From Marinobacter zhejiangensis (GTDB lineage Bacteria > Pseudomonadota > Gammaproteobacteria > Pseudomonadales > Oleiphilaceae): a stretch of 64,000 bases of DNA. Position 1 is the first letter of the stretch, and each line of letters opens with the position of its first letter. The notes below the pieces were generated by a model that was given only the letters and a program-made list of their open reading frames with translations, was not told the DNA's origin and did no database searches. The DNA is taken from NCBI RefSeq assembly GCF_900114775.1, contig NZ_FOUE01000002.1:769857-833856 (forward strand), given 5' to 3'. This document shows positions 6,416 through 15,220 of the stretch, piece after piece. The position numbers and the translations under genes were made by a program.

Positions 6416-7318
6416 TTAGGCCTTGTTGCGGGACAGGCGGGAAACGAGCGAATTGCGCGCGCCCGGCAGGACAATCGCCAGGGTCACCAGAACCGCCGTA
6501 ATCAGGTTCAGGTCCTGGGCCTGGAGCCCCATGAAATTGGCGTTCAAAGCGAACGCGATGGCCAGACGGTACAGGATGGCTCCCACAACGCAGGCGAGCA
6601 GGGCGCGGAATACGCTTGAGGGGGTGATCATTGCCTCACCACCAATCAACGACGCCAGGCCAATAACGATAACGCCAACACCCATGGTGACGTCAGCTGC
6701 GCCCTGACTTTGGGCGAACAGGGCTCCGGCCAGGCCGACCAGGCCGTTGGACAGGGCAACGCCAAGTACCACCATGGCGCCGGTGGCAATGCCCTGGGCA
6801 CGGGCCATCCGGGCGTTGGCACCGGTGGCTCGCATGGCCAGCCCGGTTTCTGATTTCATAAAGCGCCACAACAGGAACAGGCAAACCACCGTTATGATCG
6901 CGAACAGCACCACCGGTACCAGGTGGTATTTCATGCCCAGGTCATACCAGGGCGTCAATACGGTTTCTTCGCCCAGCAGCGCCACGTTCGGACGTCCCAT
7001 GATGCGCAGGTTAACCGAGTAGAGCGCGATCATGGTGAGAATGGACGCCAGCAGGTTCAGGATGTTGAGCTTGACGTTCAGCAGGGCGGTGACAGCCCCG
7101 GCGGCCATGCCAGCGAGGATGGCGGCGCCGGTGGCCAGCCACGGGTTGACGCCGTTGATGATCAAAATGGCGGCAACGGCAGCACCAAGCGGGAAGCTGC
7201 CGTCCACAGTCAGGTCTGGAAAGTCCAGCACCCGGAAAGAAAGGTAGATGCCGAAAGCGACAAGGCCGTAAATCAGGCCGGTTTCGATGGCGCCGTATAG
7301 AGCGATTTCACTGAGCAT
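6416..7318 (-). CDS. ABC importer permease (COG4120 type)
   Basis: A protein of 300 residues with eight or more hydrophobic segments spread over its length, a member of the branched-chain-permease-like family that partners COG2984 binding proteins. It forms the inner-membrane channel and lies 12 bases before the ATPase gene. The segment after the start (GLIYGLVAFGIYLSFRVLDF followed by PDLTVDGSF) is characteristic of this family. The ribosome site is weak. A hairpin in the gap to the binding-protein gene probably lowers expression relative to that gene, as is common for importers. Confidence 0.85.
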   Translation of the reverse strand: MLSEIALYGAIETGLIYGLVAFGIYLSFRVLDFPDLTVDGSFPLGAAVAAILIINGVNPWLATGAAILAGMAAGAVTALLNVKLNILNLLASILTMIALYSVNLRIMGRPNVALLGEETVLTPWYDLGMKYHLVPVVLFAIITVVCLFLLWRFMKSETGLAMRATGANARMARAQGIATGAMVVLGVALSNGLVGLAGALFAQSQGAADVTMGVGVIVIGLASLIGGEAMITPSSVFRALLACVVGAILYRLAIAFALNANFMGLQAQDLNLITAVLVTLAIVLPGARNSLVSRLSRNKA

Positions 7319-7323
7319 GGGTA

Positions 7324-7374
7324 GGTATTCGCTGTGAGGTGTTATTCGCTAAGAAATAGGTATTCGCTAAGAAA
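7324..7374. repeat. Short direct repeats upstream of the permease gene
   Basis: TATTCGCTAAGAAA occurs twice (7343-7356 and 7361-7374), and its first eight bases occur a third time at 7326-7333. They lie between the hairpin and the permease start. They look like slippage-prone tandem copies with no evident function. Confidence 0.5.
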
Positions 7375-7396
7375 CACTCATTGCTTAAAGAAAGAG

Positions 7397-7425
7397 GCGG
7401 ACCGGCCCTCGTGAGGCCAGTCCGC
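7397..7425 (-). terminator. Hairpin between binding-protein and permease genes
   Basis: On the minus strand an 11-base stem GCGGACTGGCC / GGCCGGTCCGC (one G.U pair) with a seven-base loop is followed by CTCTTTCTTT. It starts nine bases after the binding-protein stop and would act as a partial terminator or 3' stabiliser. Confidence 0.65.
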
Positions 7426-7433
7426 AGTGTGTC

Positions 7434-8405
7434 TCACTGGTTATTGGAGACAACTTCCTGGGCAGAACCGATCAGGTCATCAGACAGGGTGATGCCCATG
7501 CGTTCTGCGGCTTCCGGGTTAACAAACAGGTTCAGGCTGTCAACGCTTTCAACCGGCATTTCACCGGGGTTGGCGCCTTCAAGAATGCGGGCAACCATGG
7601 CGCCGGTCTGGCGGCCGTGGTCGTAGTAGTCAAAGCCCAGGGCGGCAACGGCGCCGCGGCTAACGGTTGCGGTGTCAGCGGCAAAGACCGGGATTTTAGC
7701 GAGCTCGCCAACGGAAACCACGGCTTCAGCCGCGCTGACCACGGTGTTATCAGTGGTCAGGTAGATGGCGTCGGCTTTACCGACCAGTGAACGGGCAGCG
7801 CCGAGAACTTCAGAGGTTTTGGTGGCCGGTGCTTTTACCAGTTCCAGGCCGCGGGCGGCCAGGCGCTCTTCCAGCAGTTCAATCAGGGATACCGCATTGG
7901 CTTCGCCAGGGTTGTAGACCGTACCGATGCGACGGGCGTCTGGCATGATGCGCTGCAGCAGGTCGATATGACGCTCGATCGGCAGCATGTCGGTTACACC
8001 GGTGATGTTGGCGCCGGGCTGTTCAAGGCTGGCGACCAGTTTGGCGCCTACCGGGTCGGTCACGGCGGCAAAGACGACCGGCAGCTCACGGGCAGCTGCG
8101 GCAACGGTCTGGGCGGACGGAGTGGCAATGGCAACAATCACGTCGGGGCTTTCGCCAACAAACTTGCGGGCAATCTGGCTGGCAATGGCGGCGTTGCCTT
8201 GAGCGCTCTCGTGCATGATTTGCAGGTTGTCGCCGTCGGTGTAGCCGCGCTCACCCAATTCGTCCCGTACACCCTGGTAAACAGAATCAAGTGCCGGGTG
8301 TTCTACGATCTGGGTAATTGCTACTACTTTCTGGTCGGCCTGGGCCAGACCAGCTGCTGCCATTATCATCGCGCCGACTAGTGTGCGCAAAGTCCGCTTG
8401 GCCAT
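7434..8405 (-). CDS. ABC importer periplasmic binding protein (COG2984 / TrpX-like)
   Basis: A protein of 323 residues. It begins with a Sec signal peptide (MAKRTLRTLVGAMIMAAAGL, with a likely AQA-D cleavage site) and continues as a two-lobe periplasmic binding fold of the ABC_sub_bind family, with the typical segments VVAITQIVEHPALD and VFAAVTDPVGAKLV. The start at 8405 has AGGAG nine bases upstream; a codon 14 residues further up would spoil the signal peptide. First gene of a three-gene importer. Relatives bind tryptophan or other aromatic compounds, but the ligand here is not known. Confidence 0.85.
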   Translation of the reverse strand: MAKRTLRTLVGAMIMAAAGLAQADQKVVAITQIVEHPALDSVYQGVRDELGERGYTDGDNLQIMHESAQGNAAIASQIARKFVGESPDVIVAIATPSAQTVAAAARELPVVFAAVTDPVGAKLVASLEQPGANITGVTDMLPIERHIDLLQRIMPDARRIGTVYNPGEANAVSLIELLEERLAARGLELVKAPATKTSEVLGAARSLVGKADAIYLTTDNTVVSAAEAVVSVGELAKIPVFAADTATVSRGAVAALGFDYYDHGRQTGAMVARILEGANPGEMPVESVDSLNLFVNPEAAERMGITLSDDLIGSAQEVVSNNQ

Positions 8406-8514
8406 ACGCCGAGTCTCCTGGTGTTTGTTTTTTTGAGGAACGACCAACTAACGTCCGCGCTGTTGGAAGCGCACGCCCTTGGGGCGACTTAGGGGTTAAT
8501 TTGGGGTTCCCAGG

Positions 8515-8544
8515 GTTATAAAGCGGGAAAGTTTATCACAGCAA
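8515..8544 (-). promoter_or_regulatory. Possible promoter of the ABC importer
   Basis: On the minus strand TTGCTG is followed 18 bases later by TATAAC (or 17 bases later by TTATAA). Transcription would start about 100 bases before the binding-protein gene. Confidence 0.45.
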
Positions 8545-8664
8545 TTCGGGAATGGCTGTTGCTTGGTCGATCATTAGCCATCAGCAAGGGGTGGGGATTT
8601 TCCGTATAGACGAGTGGACGAATTTGTGTCGATCAGGCCAATATAGTTGTGATTGCGTCACGTT

Positions 8665-8694
8665 TTAACGTAATGGCCTGTGGTGAAATATACT
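8665..8694 (+). promoter_or_regulatory. Possible promoter of the acyl-CoA synthetase gene
   Basis: TTAACG and TATACT are separated by 18 bases. A 12-base palindrome ACGTTTTAACGT overlaps the -35, so a repressor could act here. No recognisable fatty-acid regulator site was identified. Confidence 0.35.
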
Positions 8695-8813
8695 ACGAAA
8701 GTCGAAAGGGGCTGGAAGGGCAACGTTGGCTCGCCAGAATCCGCGGAAAGCATCTTATAAGAAAACACCCTACAGAATACCTATAAGCAGAATAAACGAA
8801 ACAAGGAAGCGTC

Positions 8814-10481
8814 ATGGACACGAATCAAAAACTCCCCCTGGAGCTGGTCTATCACTGGGAAACCGCTCGGGCAGAATCCGTTTACCTTACCCAGCCGATG
8901 GGCAACGGCCAGGTGGCCGAATACACCTGGCGCCGTGCGGTTGGCGAGGCTCGTCGCATGGCGGCGTACCTGAAGTCCCTGAACCTGCCGGAGAAGAGCC
9001 GCATTGGTATCCTTTCCAAGAACTGTGCCCAATGGATCATGTCGGACTGGGCGATCTGGATGGCCGGGCACGTATCGGTGCCGCTTTATCCAACCCTGAA
9101 CGCCGACACTGTGGGTTACATCCTGGAGCACAGCGGCTGTGAAGTGCTGTTTGTCGGCAAGCTTGACGACTGGGACAGCATGAAGCCCGGCGTACCCGAA
9201 AGCATGCATTGCATTTCCTACCCGCTGAGCCCTCCCAACGACTACAAAACCTGGGACGATATCGTTGCCAAGTTCCCGCCGCTGGAAGAAAACGTCAGCC
9301 GCGACCCGAAGGAAATGGCCACCATCGTGTATACCTCGGGCAGTACCGGCAAGCCGAAAGGGGTGATGCTGAGCTTTGAGAACATGGCCTACGCCGCCGC
9401 CGGTGGTGTGGACGCCCTGGATATCGGCTGCAACGAGCGCATGCTGTCTTACCTGCCGCTGTCTCACGTGTTTGAGCGGTTCGTGGTCGAGCTGGGCTCC
9501 ATGAACAAGGGCTTCCAGCTGTTCTTTGCGGAATCCCTGGACACCTTCGTTAATGACCTGAAGCGTGCACAGCCGACGCTGTTCCTGGCAGTGCCGCGGA
9601 TCTGGACCAAGTTCCAGCACGGTGTGTTCCAGAAGATGCCGAAGCAGAAGCTCGATAAGCTGTTGCGGGTGCCGTTGGTGCGCAGGGTCATCAAGAAGAA
9701 GATTCTGACCAACCTTGGCCTGCAGCACGTCAAGTTTGCCGGTAGCGGATCTGCGCCGCTGTCTCACGACATCCTGGAGTGGTATCGCGGGCTTGGGTTG
9801 GAGCTTCTGGAAGGCTACGGCATGTCTGAGAACTTCGCGTATTCGCACATGACCAAGCCGGGTCGAGCCCGTACCGGGTACGTGGGCGAGGGGCTGCCGG
9901 GCGTTGAGGTGAAAATCAGCGAGCAGGGCGAGGTGCTGGTACGCAGCCCTGCCACCATGATGGGTTACTACAAGGATGACGAGAAGACCCAGGAGACCAT
10001 GACCGAGGAAGGCTTCCTGAAGACCGGCGACAAGGGCGAAATCGACGACCTCGGACGCCTCAAGCTGACCGGTCGTATCAAGGAAATCTTCAAGACCAGT
10101 AAGGGCAAGTACGTCGCGCCGGCGCCGATCGAGAACAAGCTGATGAGCCATCCCGACATCGAGATGGTGTGTGTGTCTGGCGAAAACTACCCTCAGCCTC
10201 ACTGTCTGGTCATGCTGTCCGAGGATGCGAGTCGGCGTAAGGCGGATGAAGCCTTCCGTCAGGAGCTGGAAAGCAGCTTCTCGTCACTGCTGAAGGAAGT
10301 GAACCAGAGCGTTGATCCCCATGAGCAGCTGCAGTTCATCACGGTGGTCAGGGATGAGTGGAGCATTGAAAACAACTTCCTGACGCCCACAATGAAGCTC
10401 AAGCGCAACGTGGTGGAAGACGCCTACAAGGTGGACCTGGATAGCTGGTACGCCAAGCGACAGCCGGTTATCTGGCAGTAA
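8814..10481 (+). CDS. Long-chain acyl-CoA synthetase (AMP-forming)
   Basis: A protein of 555 residues of the ANL superfamily, activating a carboxylic acid to its acyl-AMP and then the CoA thioester. The P-loop motif IVYTSGSTGKPKGVML is at about residue 171, the adenylate motif GYGMSE at about 335, and TGDKGEIDDLGRLKLTGRIKE carries the conserved Asp and the hinge. The catalytic Lys region reads PAPIENKL. The start has AAGGAA seven bases upstream. The central part (RRVIKKKILTNLGLQHVKFA) resembles bacterial long-chain ligases of the FAA1 class rather than E. coli FadD. A terminator follows, then a thioesterase gene. Confidence 0.88.
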   Translation: MDTNQKLPLELVYHWETARAESVYLTQPMGNGQVAEYTWRRAVGEARRMAAYLKSLNLPEKSRIGILSKNCAQWIMSDWAIWMAGHVSVPLYPTLNADTVGYILEHSGCEVLFVGKLDDWDSMKPGVPESMHCISYPLSPPNDYKTWDDIVAKFPPLEENVSRDPKEMATIVYTSGSTGKPKGVMLSFENMAYAAAGGVDALDIGCNERMLSYLPLSHVFERFVVELGSMNKGFQLFFAESLDTFVNDLKRAQPTLFLAVPRIWTKFQHGVFQKMPKQKLDKLLRVPLVRRVIKKKILTNLGLQHVKFAGSGSAPLSHDILEWYRGLGLELLEGYGMSENFAYSHMTKPGRARTGYVGEGLPGVEVKISEQGEVLVRSPATMMGYYKDDEKTQETMTEEGFLKTGDKGEIDDLGRLKLTGRIKEIFKTSKGKYVAPAPIENKLMSHPDIEMVCVSGENYPQPHCLVMLSEDASRRKADEAFRQELESSFSSLLKEVNQSVDPHEQLQFITVVRDEWSIENNFLTPTMKLKRNVVEDAYKVDLDSWYAKRQPVIWQ

Positions 10482-10500
10482 GCCTGAAGCGCTGAACGAA

Positions 10501-10527
10501 AAGGCCTGGTACTCCAGGCCTTTTTTG
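10501..10527 (+). terminator. Rho-independent terminator
   Basis: AAGGCCTGG / CCAGGCCTT with a four-base loop followed by TTTTGTTT, 19 bases after the acyl-CoA synthetase stop. Confidence 0.92.
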
Positions 10528-10607
10528 TTTCCCCGTCCGTCCGACTTTCCGTCTATTGGGTAATGTATCGTCAGTGCTTAGACTAGGTCGATCAAGAGGG
10601 AGAGAGC

Positions 10608-11087
10608 ATGGACCTGACGCAATTCCAGAAACGAATAAACGACACCATTCCACTAACCCGGGCATTGGCGGTGACCGTTGACCACTATGATGGTGAGCGG
10701 CTGGTGGTCAGCGCCCCGTTGGAGCCCAATCACAATCACCAGGGTACCGGGTTTGGCGGTAGCCTGTATTCGGTTGCCGTGGTTGCGGCCTGGGGCAGTG
10801 TTGAGCTGAAACTGGCGGATTTCGGATTAACCGGTAACGTGGTGGTTCAGGGCGGTGAAATGAACTATCTGGGGCCGGTGGCGGAGGATTTTGTGGCGAT
10901 GGCGGAACTGCCAGGGGCTGCGGATCTCGCCCGTCTGAAGAAAAGCCTGGATCGCCATGGCAAAGGACGCCTGACGGTTAAGGCCGGAGTGTACCCGGCC
11001 TCTGCAGGCATCGATGCAGAGGGCGAGGTATTGGCCAGTTTTGAAGGCCGCTTTGTGGTACAGGATGCCCGTCCGGTTGCGGGCTGA
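10608..11087 (+). CDS. YiiD-type hotdog-fold thioesterase domain protein
   Basis: A protein of 159 residues matching the YiiD C-terminal thioesterase family. The segment NHNHQGTGFGGSLYSVAVVA is the family's central helix and catalytic region. These proteins are predicted to hydrolyse acyl-CoA or acyl-ACP, but few have been tested. GAGGGAGAGAGC precedes the start. It follows an acyl-CoA synthetase, which fits acyl-thioester metabolism, although a terminator separates them. Its stop codon abuts the stop of the convergent iron permease gene. Confidence 0.75.
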   Translation: MDLTQFQKRINDTIPLTRALAVTVDHYDGERLVVSAPLEPNHNHQGTGFGGSLYSVAVVAAWGSVELKLADFGLTGNVVVQGGEMNYLGPVAEDFVAMAELPGAADLARLKKSLDRHGKGRLTVKAGVYPASAGIDAEGEVLASFEGRFVVQDARPVAG

Positions 11088-12779
11088 TCAGGCCACGCTG
11101 CGGGTATTGCCGATTGAGCGGCTCATCAGAATGATCGGGATGATGCCGGCGATGACGATGATCAGCGCGGGCAGGGCACTGTGGGCCAGGCGCTCGTCGG
11201 AGGCAAACTGGTACACGTAGGTCGCCAGGGTTTCAAAATTAAAGGGCCGCAGGATCAGCGTGGCCGGCAACTCTTTCATACAATCCACGAAAACCACCAG
11301 CGCCGCTGTTAGCAGGGTGCCCCGCAGCATAGGCAGGTGGATTTTTATCAGCGTGCCACTGGGGCTGTGCCCCAGGGATCGGGACGCCATATCCATGCTT
11401 GGGGTCACTTTCTGCAGGGCGCTCTCGACGCTACCAGCGGACACCGCCAGGAAGCGAACGGTGTAGGCGAAAACCAGCGCGAAAGTGGTGCCGCTCAGCA
11501 GCAGTCCGGTGCTGATGCCAAAGGTGCTGCGCATGATGGAATCCAGCCAGTTATCGAACCCGGCCAGTGGAATGATGACCCCCACCGCCAGGACTGCGCC
11601 CGGCATGGCATAGCCCAGGCTCGACAGTCGCATCAGTACCTGCATGCCCTTGGTGTTGTGCAGGCGGCGGCTGTAGGCCAGGGCAACGCCGATGATCAGG
11701 GTGGTGAGTGCGGCGGTTCCCGACAGGAACAGGCTGTTCACAGTGTTGCGGATGAACGTGGTGTTCCAGCTCTCGGCAAAGTACTCATAGGCAAAATTGG
11801 CGAGGGTCAGGGCAGGAATGACAAAGCCCAGGAATACCGGCATGAGGCAGGCCAGCAGGCACAGCAGCTGCTTGGAGCGGGACAGGTTAAAGCGGGTGAT
11901 CGGGGTGCGATTGTCACGGGCGGCGAACTGGGCCTGCCGGCGGCGGGAGTAGCGCTCTAGTGTCACCAGGATCACCACAAACGTCAGCATGGTGGTGGCG
12001 ATCTGTGCGGCACCGCCAAGATTGCCCAGGTTCATCCAGGTGTCGAACAGCCCGGCGGTCAGGGTTTGCACGGCAAAGAAATCGACGGTGCCAAAGTCAT
12101 TGAGGGTTTCCATCAGCACCAGTGACAGACCAACCGCGAGGGCCGGACGTGCAATGGGCAGCACCACGCGGAAGAAGGTGCTCAGCGCTGAATGCCCGAG
12201 GCTCCGGCTGACTGCAAACAGGGAGGGTGACTGTTCCAGGAACGCGGCCCTGGCCAGCAGGTAGACATAGGGGTAGAGGACCAGCCCGATCATCAGGGTG
12301 GCCCCGCCAAGGCTGCGGATTTCCGGGAACCAGTAATCCTGGGCGCTGGTCCAGCCAAACACTTCCCGCAGGGCGATCTGCACAGGGCCGGCGTAGTCCA
12401 GCAGGCTGGTGTACACATAGGCAATCACGTAGGCCGGAACGGCAAAGGGCAGCAACATGGCCCATTCAAAGAATCGGCGCCCCGGGAAATTGCACATGGT
12501 GATTACCCACGCGGTAATGATCCCGATGGTCAACGTGATGGCGGTCACCCCAAGCATCAGCTTGAAGGTGGTGGTCAGGTAGCGTGGCAGGGTGGTATCG
12601 ACCAGGTGTGGCCAGATGTTCTCGTCCGGAAAAAACGCCAGATAGATGACGGACAGTATCGGGAGCGCGACGATGGCGGTTGTCAGGATGGCAGACAACA
12701 ACCAGCGTTTTGAGGTGCGTCGGGCCAGCAAGGGCTGATGGTGTGGCTGATCAGCGCTGATTGTGGGTTGCTGGCTCAT
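11088..12779 (-). CDS. fbpB: Ferric iron ABC importer permease (FbpB-like)
   Basis: A protein of 563 residues with about twelve hydrophobic segments in two homologous halves, the double permease typical of the FbpB/SfuB family. Each half has an EAA-type ATPase contact loop: FAVSRSLGHSALSTFFRVVL and MASRSLGHSPSGTLIKIHLP. It moves ferric iron across the inner membrane with the binding protein encoded upstream (116 bases away). AGGGACGACC precedes the start. No ATPase gene (FbpC) accompanies it, so the energising subunit must be encoded elsewhere. Confidence 0.85.
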   Translation of the reverse strand: MSQQPTISADQPHHQPLLARRTSKRWLLSAILTTAIVALPILSVIYLAFFPDENIWPHLVDTTLPRYLTTTFKLMLGVTAITLTIGIITAWVITMCNFPGRRFFEWAMLLPFAVPAYVIAYVYTSLLDYAGPVQIALREVFGWTSAQDYWFPEIRSLGGATLMIGLVLYPYVYLLARAAFLEQSPSLFAVSRSLGHSALSTFFRVVLPIARPALAVGLSLVLMETLNDFGTVDFFAVQTLTAGLFDTWMNLGNLGGAAQIATTMLTFVVILVTLERYSRRRQAQFAARDNRTPITRFNLSRSKQLLCLLACLMPVFLGFVIPALTLANFAYEYFAESWNTTFIRNTVNSLFLSGTAALTTLIIGVALAYSRRLHNTKGMQVLMRLSSLGYAMPGAVLAVGVIIPLAGFDNWLDSIMRSTFGISTGLLLSGTTFALVFAYTVRFLAVSAGSVESALQKVTPSMDMASRSLGHSPSGTLIKIHLPMLRGTLLTAALVVFVDCMKELPATLILRPFNFETLATYVYQFASDERLAHSALPALIIVIAGIIPIILMSRSIGNTRSVA

Positions 12780-12855
12780 GGTCGTCCCTATGAATAAAAG
12801 AACGGGAGTTTAGTCAGAGCAGGCAATGTCTGCAATGGTGCGTCTGTCGTAATGC

Positions 12856-12885
12856 AATGACAGGGCCAGCCGTGGCCCTGTCATT
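12856..12885 (-). terminator. Hairpin between the iron binding-protein and permease genes
   Basis: A perfect 13-base stem AATGACAGGGCCA / TGGCCCTGTCATT with a four-base loop, ten bases after the binding-protein stop. There is no T-run, so it probably attenuates or protects the message, giving more binding protein than permease. Confidence 0.6.
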
Positions 12886-12895
12886 ATCGGGTGGA

Positions 12896-13915
12896 TTAGT
12901 TGTCGTAATCGACCCGGTCAACCATCTTCACAGCGGCTTCGCGGTTGTCGGCGATGGTCTGCAGCGGCAGGGAGTCAGCATGCATCTCGCCCCAGCTGGC
13001 CACGAGCCCGGAAGGCTGAACGTTCGGGTTGGCCGGGTACTCGGTGTTGGCTTCAGCGTAAATCTGCTGGGCCTTCTCCTGCGAGAGGAACTCCATCAGG
13101 CGGATGGCATTTTCCTGGTTGGGTGCGCTGTTGGTCAGTGCAATGCCGCTGATGTTGATGTGAGTGCCACGGTCATCGGCGTTGGGGAACACGATGCGGA
13201 CCGCTTCTGCGGCTTCACGCTGGTTCTCGTCTTCGAGCATGTTGCCGTAGTAGTAGCTGTTGCCCAGGGATACGTCACAGACGCCTTCGGCAATGGCTTT
13301 GATCTGGTCACGGTCGCCGCCTTGAGGTTTGCGGGCGAGGTTGTTCTTCAGGCCGGCCAGCCACTGTTCGGCTTCCTGCTCGCCGTGATGGGCAATCATT
13401 GAAGAGAACAGGGCAATGTTGTAAGGGTGTTTGCCGCTACGGGTGCAGATACGGCCTTCCCATTTGGGGTCGGCAAGGTCTTCGTAGGTGCTGATTTCGC
13501 CTTCCTCGACCCGGTCAACAGACGCGTAGATCATACGGCCGCGGGTGGTCAGGGCGAACCATTTGCCATCAGGGTGGCGCAGGTGTGCCGGAATGTTCTG
13601 TTCCAGTACATCGTTTTGCAGCGGCTGGGTCAGGCCCCGCTCAACCAGTTCGTTGATCCGGGAAATGTCGACGGTCATCACCAGGTCGGCCGGGCTGTTC
13701 TGGCCTTCGCGTTCCAGGCGCTCGGCAAGACCGCTGCGGGCAAATACGACGTTGGTTTCGATGCCGGTTTCTTCGGTGAAGGCTTCAAGCAGGGGCTCAA
13801 GGAGGTAAGCCTGGCGGTAGGAGTATATGTTGACCTCTTCACCAGCGTTTGCCCAGACACTGGCAGTGGATGCGGCAATAGCCATTGCTGCGGATGCGAT
13901 GAGCTTGAGTTGCAT
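12896..13915 (-). CDS. fbpA: Ferric iron ABC importer periplasmic binding protein (FbpA/FutA-like)
   Basis: A protein of 339 residues with a Sec signal peptide (cleavage near VWANA-GEEV). The start of the mature protein, VNIYSYRQAYLLEPLLEAFT, is the classical beginning of the FbpA/FutA/IdiA family. The paired tyrosines in SLGNSYYYGNM are the usual Fe(III) ligands. AGGAAGG lies eight bases before the start. A Fur-like box upstream fits iron-starvation control. It is transcribed towards fbpB. Confidence 0.9.
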   Translation of the reverse strand: MQLKLIASAAMAIAASTASVWANAGEEVNIYSYRQAYLLEPLLEAFTEETGIETNVVFARSGLAERLEREGQNSPADLVMTVDISRINELVERGLTQPLQNDVLEQNIPAHLRHPDGKWFALTTRGRMIYASVDRVEEGEISTYEDLADPKWEGRICTRSGKHPYNIALFSSMIAHHGEQEAEQWLAGLKNNLARKPQGGDRDQIKAIAEGVCDVSLGNSYYYGNMLEDENQREAAEAVRIVFPNADDRGTHINISGIALTNSAPNQENAIRLMEFLSQEKAQQIYAEANTEYPANPNVQPSGLVASWGEMHADSLPLQTIADNREAAVKMVDRVDYDN

Positions 13916-13990
13916 AGTTAACCTTCCTGAAGTCGGCGTGGGTTATAGGTGATGGTTGTAGGTGATAGTAATATTTAAAACCAAACGCCA

Positions 13991-14009
13991 ACCATTCTCA
14001 TTACAATTT
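13991..14009 (-). promoter_or_regulatory. Fur-like box upstream of the iron importer
   Basis: On the minus strand AATTGTAATGAGAATGGTT contains the core AATGAGAAT common in gammaproteobacterial Fur sites. It lies about 80 bases before the fbpA start, in the promoter region. The match to the full inverted repeat is imperfect. Confidence 0.55.
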
Positions 14010-14109
14010 GTGTCAGTGTCAACTGTGTCGGGTATTTTGCGGTAAAACAATGCTATGCTTGCGATAAATAACAATCTACGTTATGGACGCAGAAGTAGGT
14101 AGTCGCCCC

Positions 14110-14382
14110 ATGGCAGCACAAAACCGCAGAGAACACCTCCGAACAGCGTTTAGCGCCAAAGTCAGTGTAGAACATGCTCGTCTGGGCAGTTTGCTCCTGT
14201 CCACGAGGGATGTATCCGATGGCGGGGTGTTTATCGTCGTGACCAACGCTGAAATTACCCTGGAACTGGGCGATTGCGTGAAGGTTCAGGTTCAGGGGCT
14301 GCCCGTTCCGGCACCTGTCCGCGAAATGGTGGTGGTGCGAAAGTCTGCGGATGGCTACGGACTTCAGTTCTCGGATAGCTGA
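14110..14382 (+). CDS. PilZ-domain c-di-GMP-binding protein
   Basis: A single PilZ domain of 90 residues. Both c-di-GMP-binding elements are present: RREHLR near the start (RxxxR) and RDVSDGGVFI (DxSxxG) about 35 residues later. Single-domain PilZ proteins usually act as c-di-GMP-responsive adaptors for motility, pili or surface polysaccharide. The ATG at 14110 was chosen because AGTAGGTAG lies just before it; an in-frame ATG at 14083 adds nine residues but has no ribosome site. The next two genes include a degenerate HD-GYP protein, so this stretch is c-di-GMP related. Confidence 0.82.
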   Translation: MAAQNRREHLRTAFSAKVSVEHARLGSLLLSTRDVSDGGVFIVVTNAEITLELGDCVKVQVQGLPVPAPVREMVVVRKSADGYGLQFSDS

Positions 14383-14431
14383 CCTGAAGCGATGGCGTAG
14401 TGGTCAATGAGTGTATGGAGGCACTTCTGGC

Positions 14432-15028
14432 GTGTTCACACAAAAACGTTCTCTATTCCTTCTCTTACGAATTCCTGCCGTTTGCCTGCCCGCTTTGATG
14501 GCTGGCTGCGCCTCTTATTACAGTCATTACGCGGTGTTTCCGGCTGCCAACTCGAGCGGCGAGCCGCGGCAGGTCCGGGTCAGTTGGCAGTCGGCGGAAT
14601 ATCCGGGTTGGGCCTTGTTCGACGACAAAGCCACGCCGGTTTCTGTGGTTACCCAGTGCAGCCAGCGAGCCTGGCGGCTGACGGATGCCACCCATTCTGA
14701 TTCCCGGGGGGCGTGTGGTGATGGTATCCGGGCCTGTGGCGAGCCGGGCCTGGACCGACTGGGAGACCGTGCAGCTGATGCCAATACTGTGTGCATGGCC
14801 ATTTCTGGAGGGCCCCAGGCTGCCCAGGTAGCAGAGCTTGGAGGGCGCATTGAGCTGACCGTTTCCTGTCACCCGGAGCAGCCGCAGAGGGCGGTTCAGG
14901 GTGAGACTGAAAACGTCGACTACATCCGTCCGTCGTCGGTGCCTTATGTCATTGATGTGCGCAAGGCGCCGCGAGGCAGTCTGGCAGGGCGGTTGCCTGA
15001 GCTGGACGATGCAATCTGTAAGCAGTAA
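14432..15028 (+). CDS. Predicted lipoprotein of unknown function
   Basis: A protein of 198 residues starting with GTG. The N-terminus is basic, then hydrophobic, and ends in a lipobox ALMAGC, so it should be lipid-anchored. The mature part carries eight further cysteines, several as close pairs (SRGACGDGIRACG), suggesting disulphides in the periplasm. The GTG at 14432 has GGAGG ten bases upstream; an in-frame GTG at 14411 lies before that site and is less likely. No family recognised. It sits between a PilZ gene and an HD-GYP gene in the same direction, but a gap of 192 bases precedes the latter. Confidence 0.6.
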   Translation: MFTQKRSLFLLLRIPAVCLPALMAGCASYYSHYAVFPAANSSGEPRQVRVSWQSAEYPGWALFDDKATPVSVVTQCSQRAWRLTDATHSDSRGACGDGIRACGEPGLDRLGDRAADANTVCMAISGGPQAAQVAELGGRIELTVSCHPEQPQRAVQGETENVDYIRPSSVPYVIDVRKAPRGSLAGRLPELDDAICKQ

Positions 15029-15220
15029 CGGGCGTTTGTTGCAGTAGAAGTGTGATGCACAGCACATTGCTACACTTTGTATCCTGCGGATAACTTTGGT
15101 AACGCCTAGTATCCCGCCGGTAACGAGGCGATACGGAATTGTAATGGACTCTGGCGGGTTACCGGGCAAAATAGTAACCATCATTAATAGGTTTATGCAG
15201 TAATAGGTAGGGGTGAAACG

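Larger units (their letters stand above)
8406..8813. other. Divergent intergenic region with promoters
   Basis: There are 408 bases between the importer and the acyl-CoA synthetase, which are divergently transcribed. It holds a possible promoter for each side (8515-8544 minus, 8665-8694 plus) and a short palindrome ACGTTTTAACGT at 8660-8671 overlapping the -35 on the plus side. No gene or structured RNA is evident. Confidence 0.5.

Noticed and set aside
7324..7374. Three copies of an 8-14 base word as a CRISPR or iteron array
   Set aside because: Too few and too short, with uneven spacing; best seen as a local tandem duplication.
8781..10202. Minus-strand open frame of 473 codons
   Set aside because: Antisense to the acyl-CoA synthetase, whose motifs are intact; composition rich in His and Gln is typical of a shadow frame.
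14465..15184. Minus-strand open frame of 239 codons
   Set aside because: Antisense to the predicted lipoprotein, which has a good start, signal peptide and lipobox.
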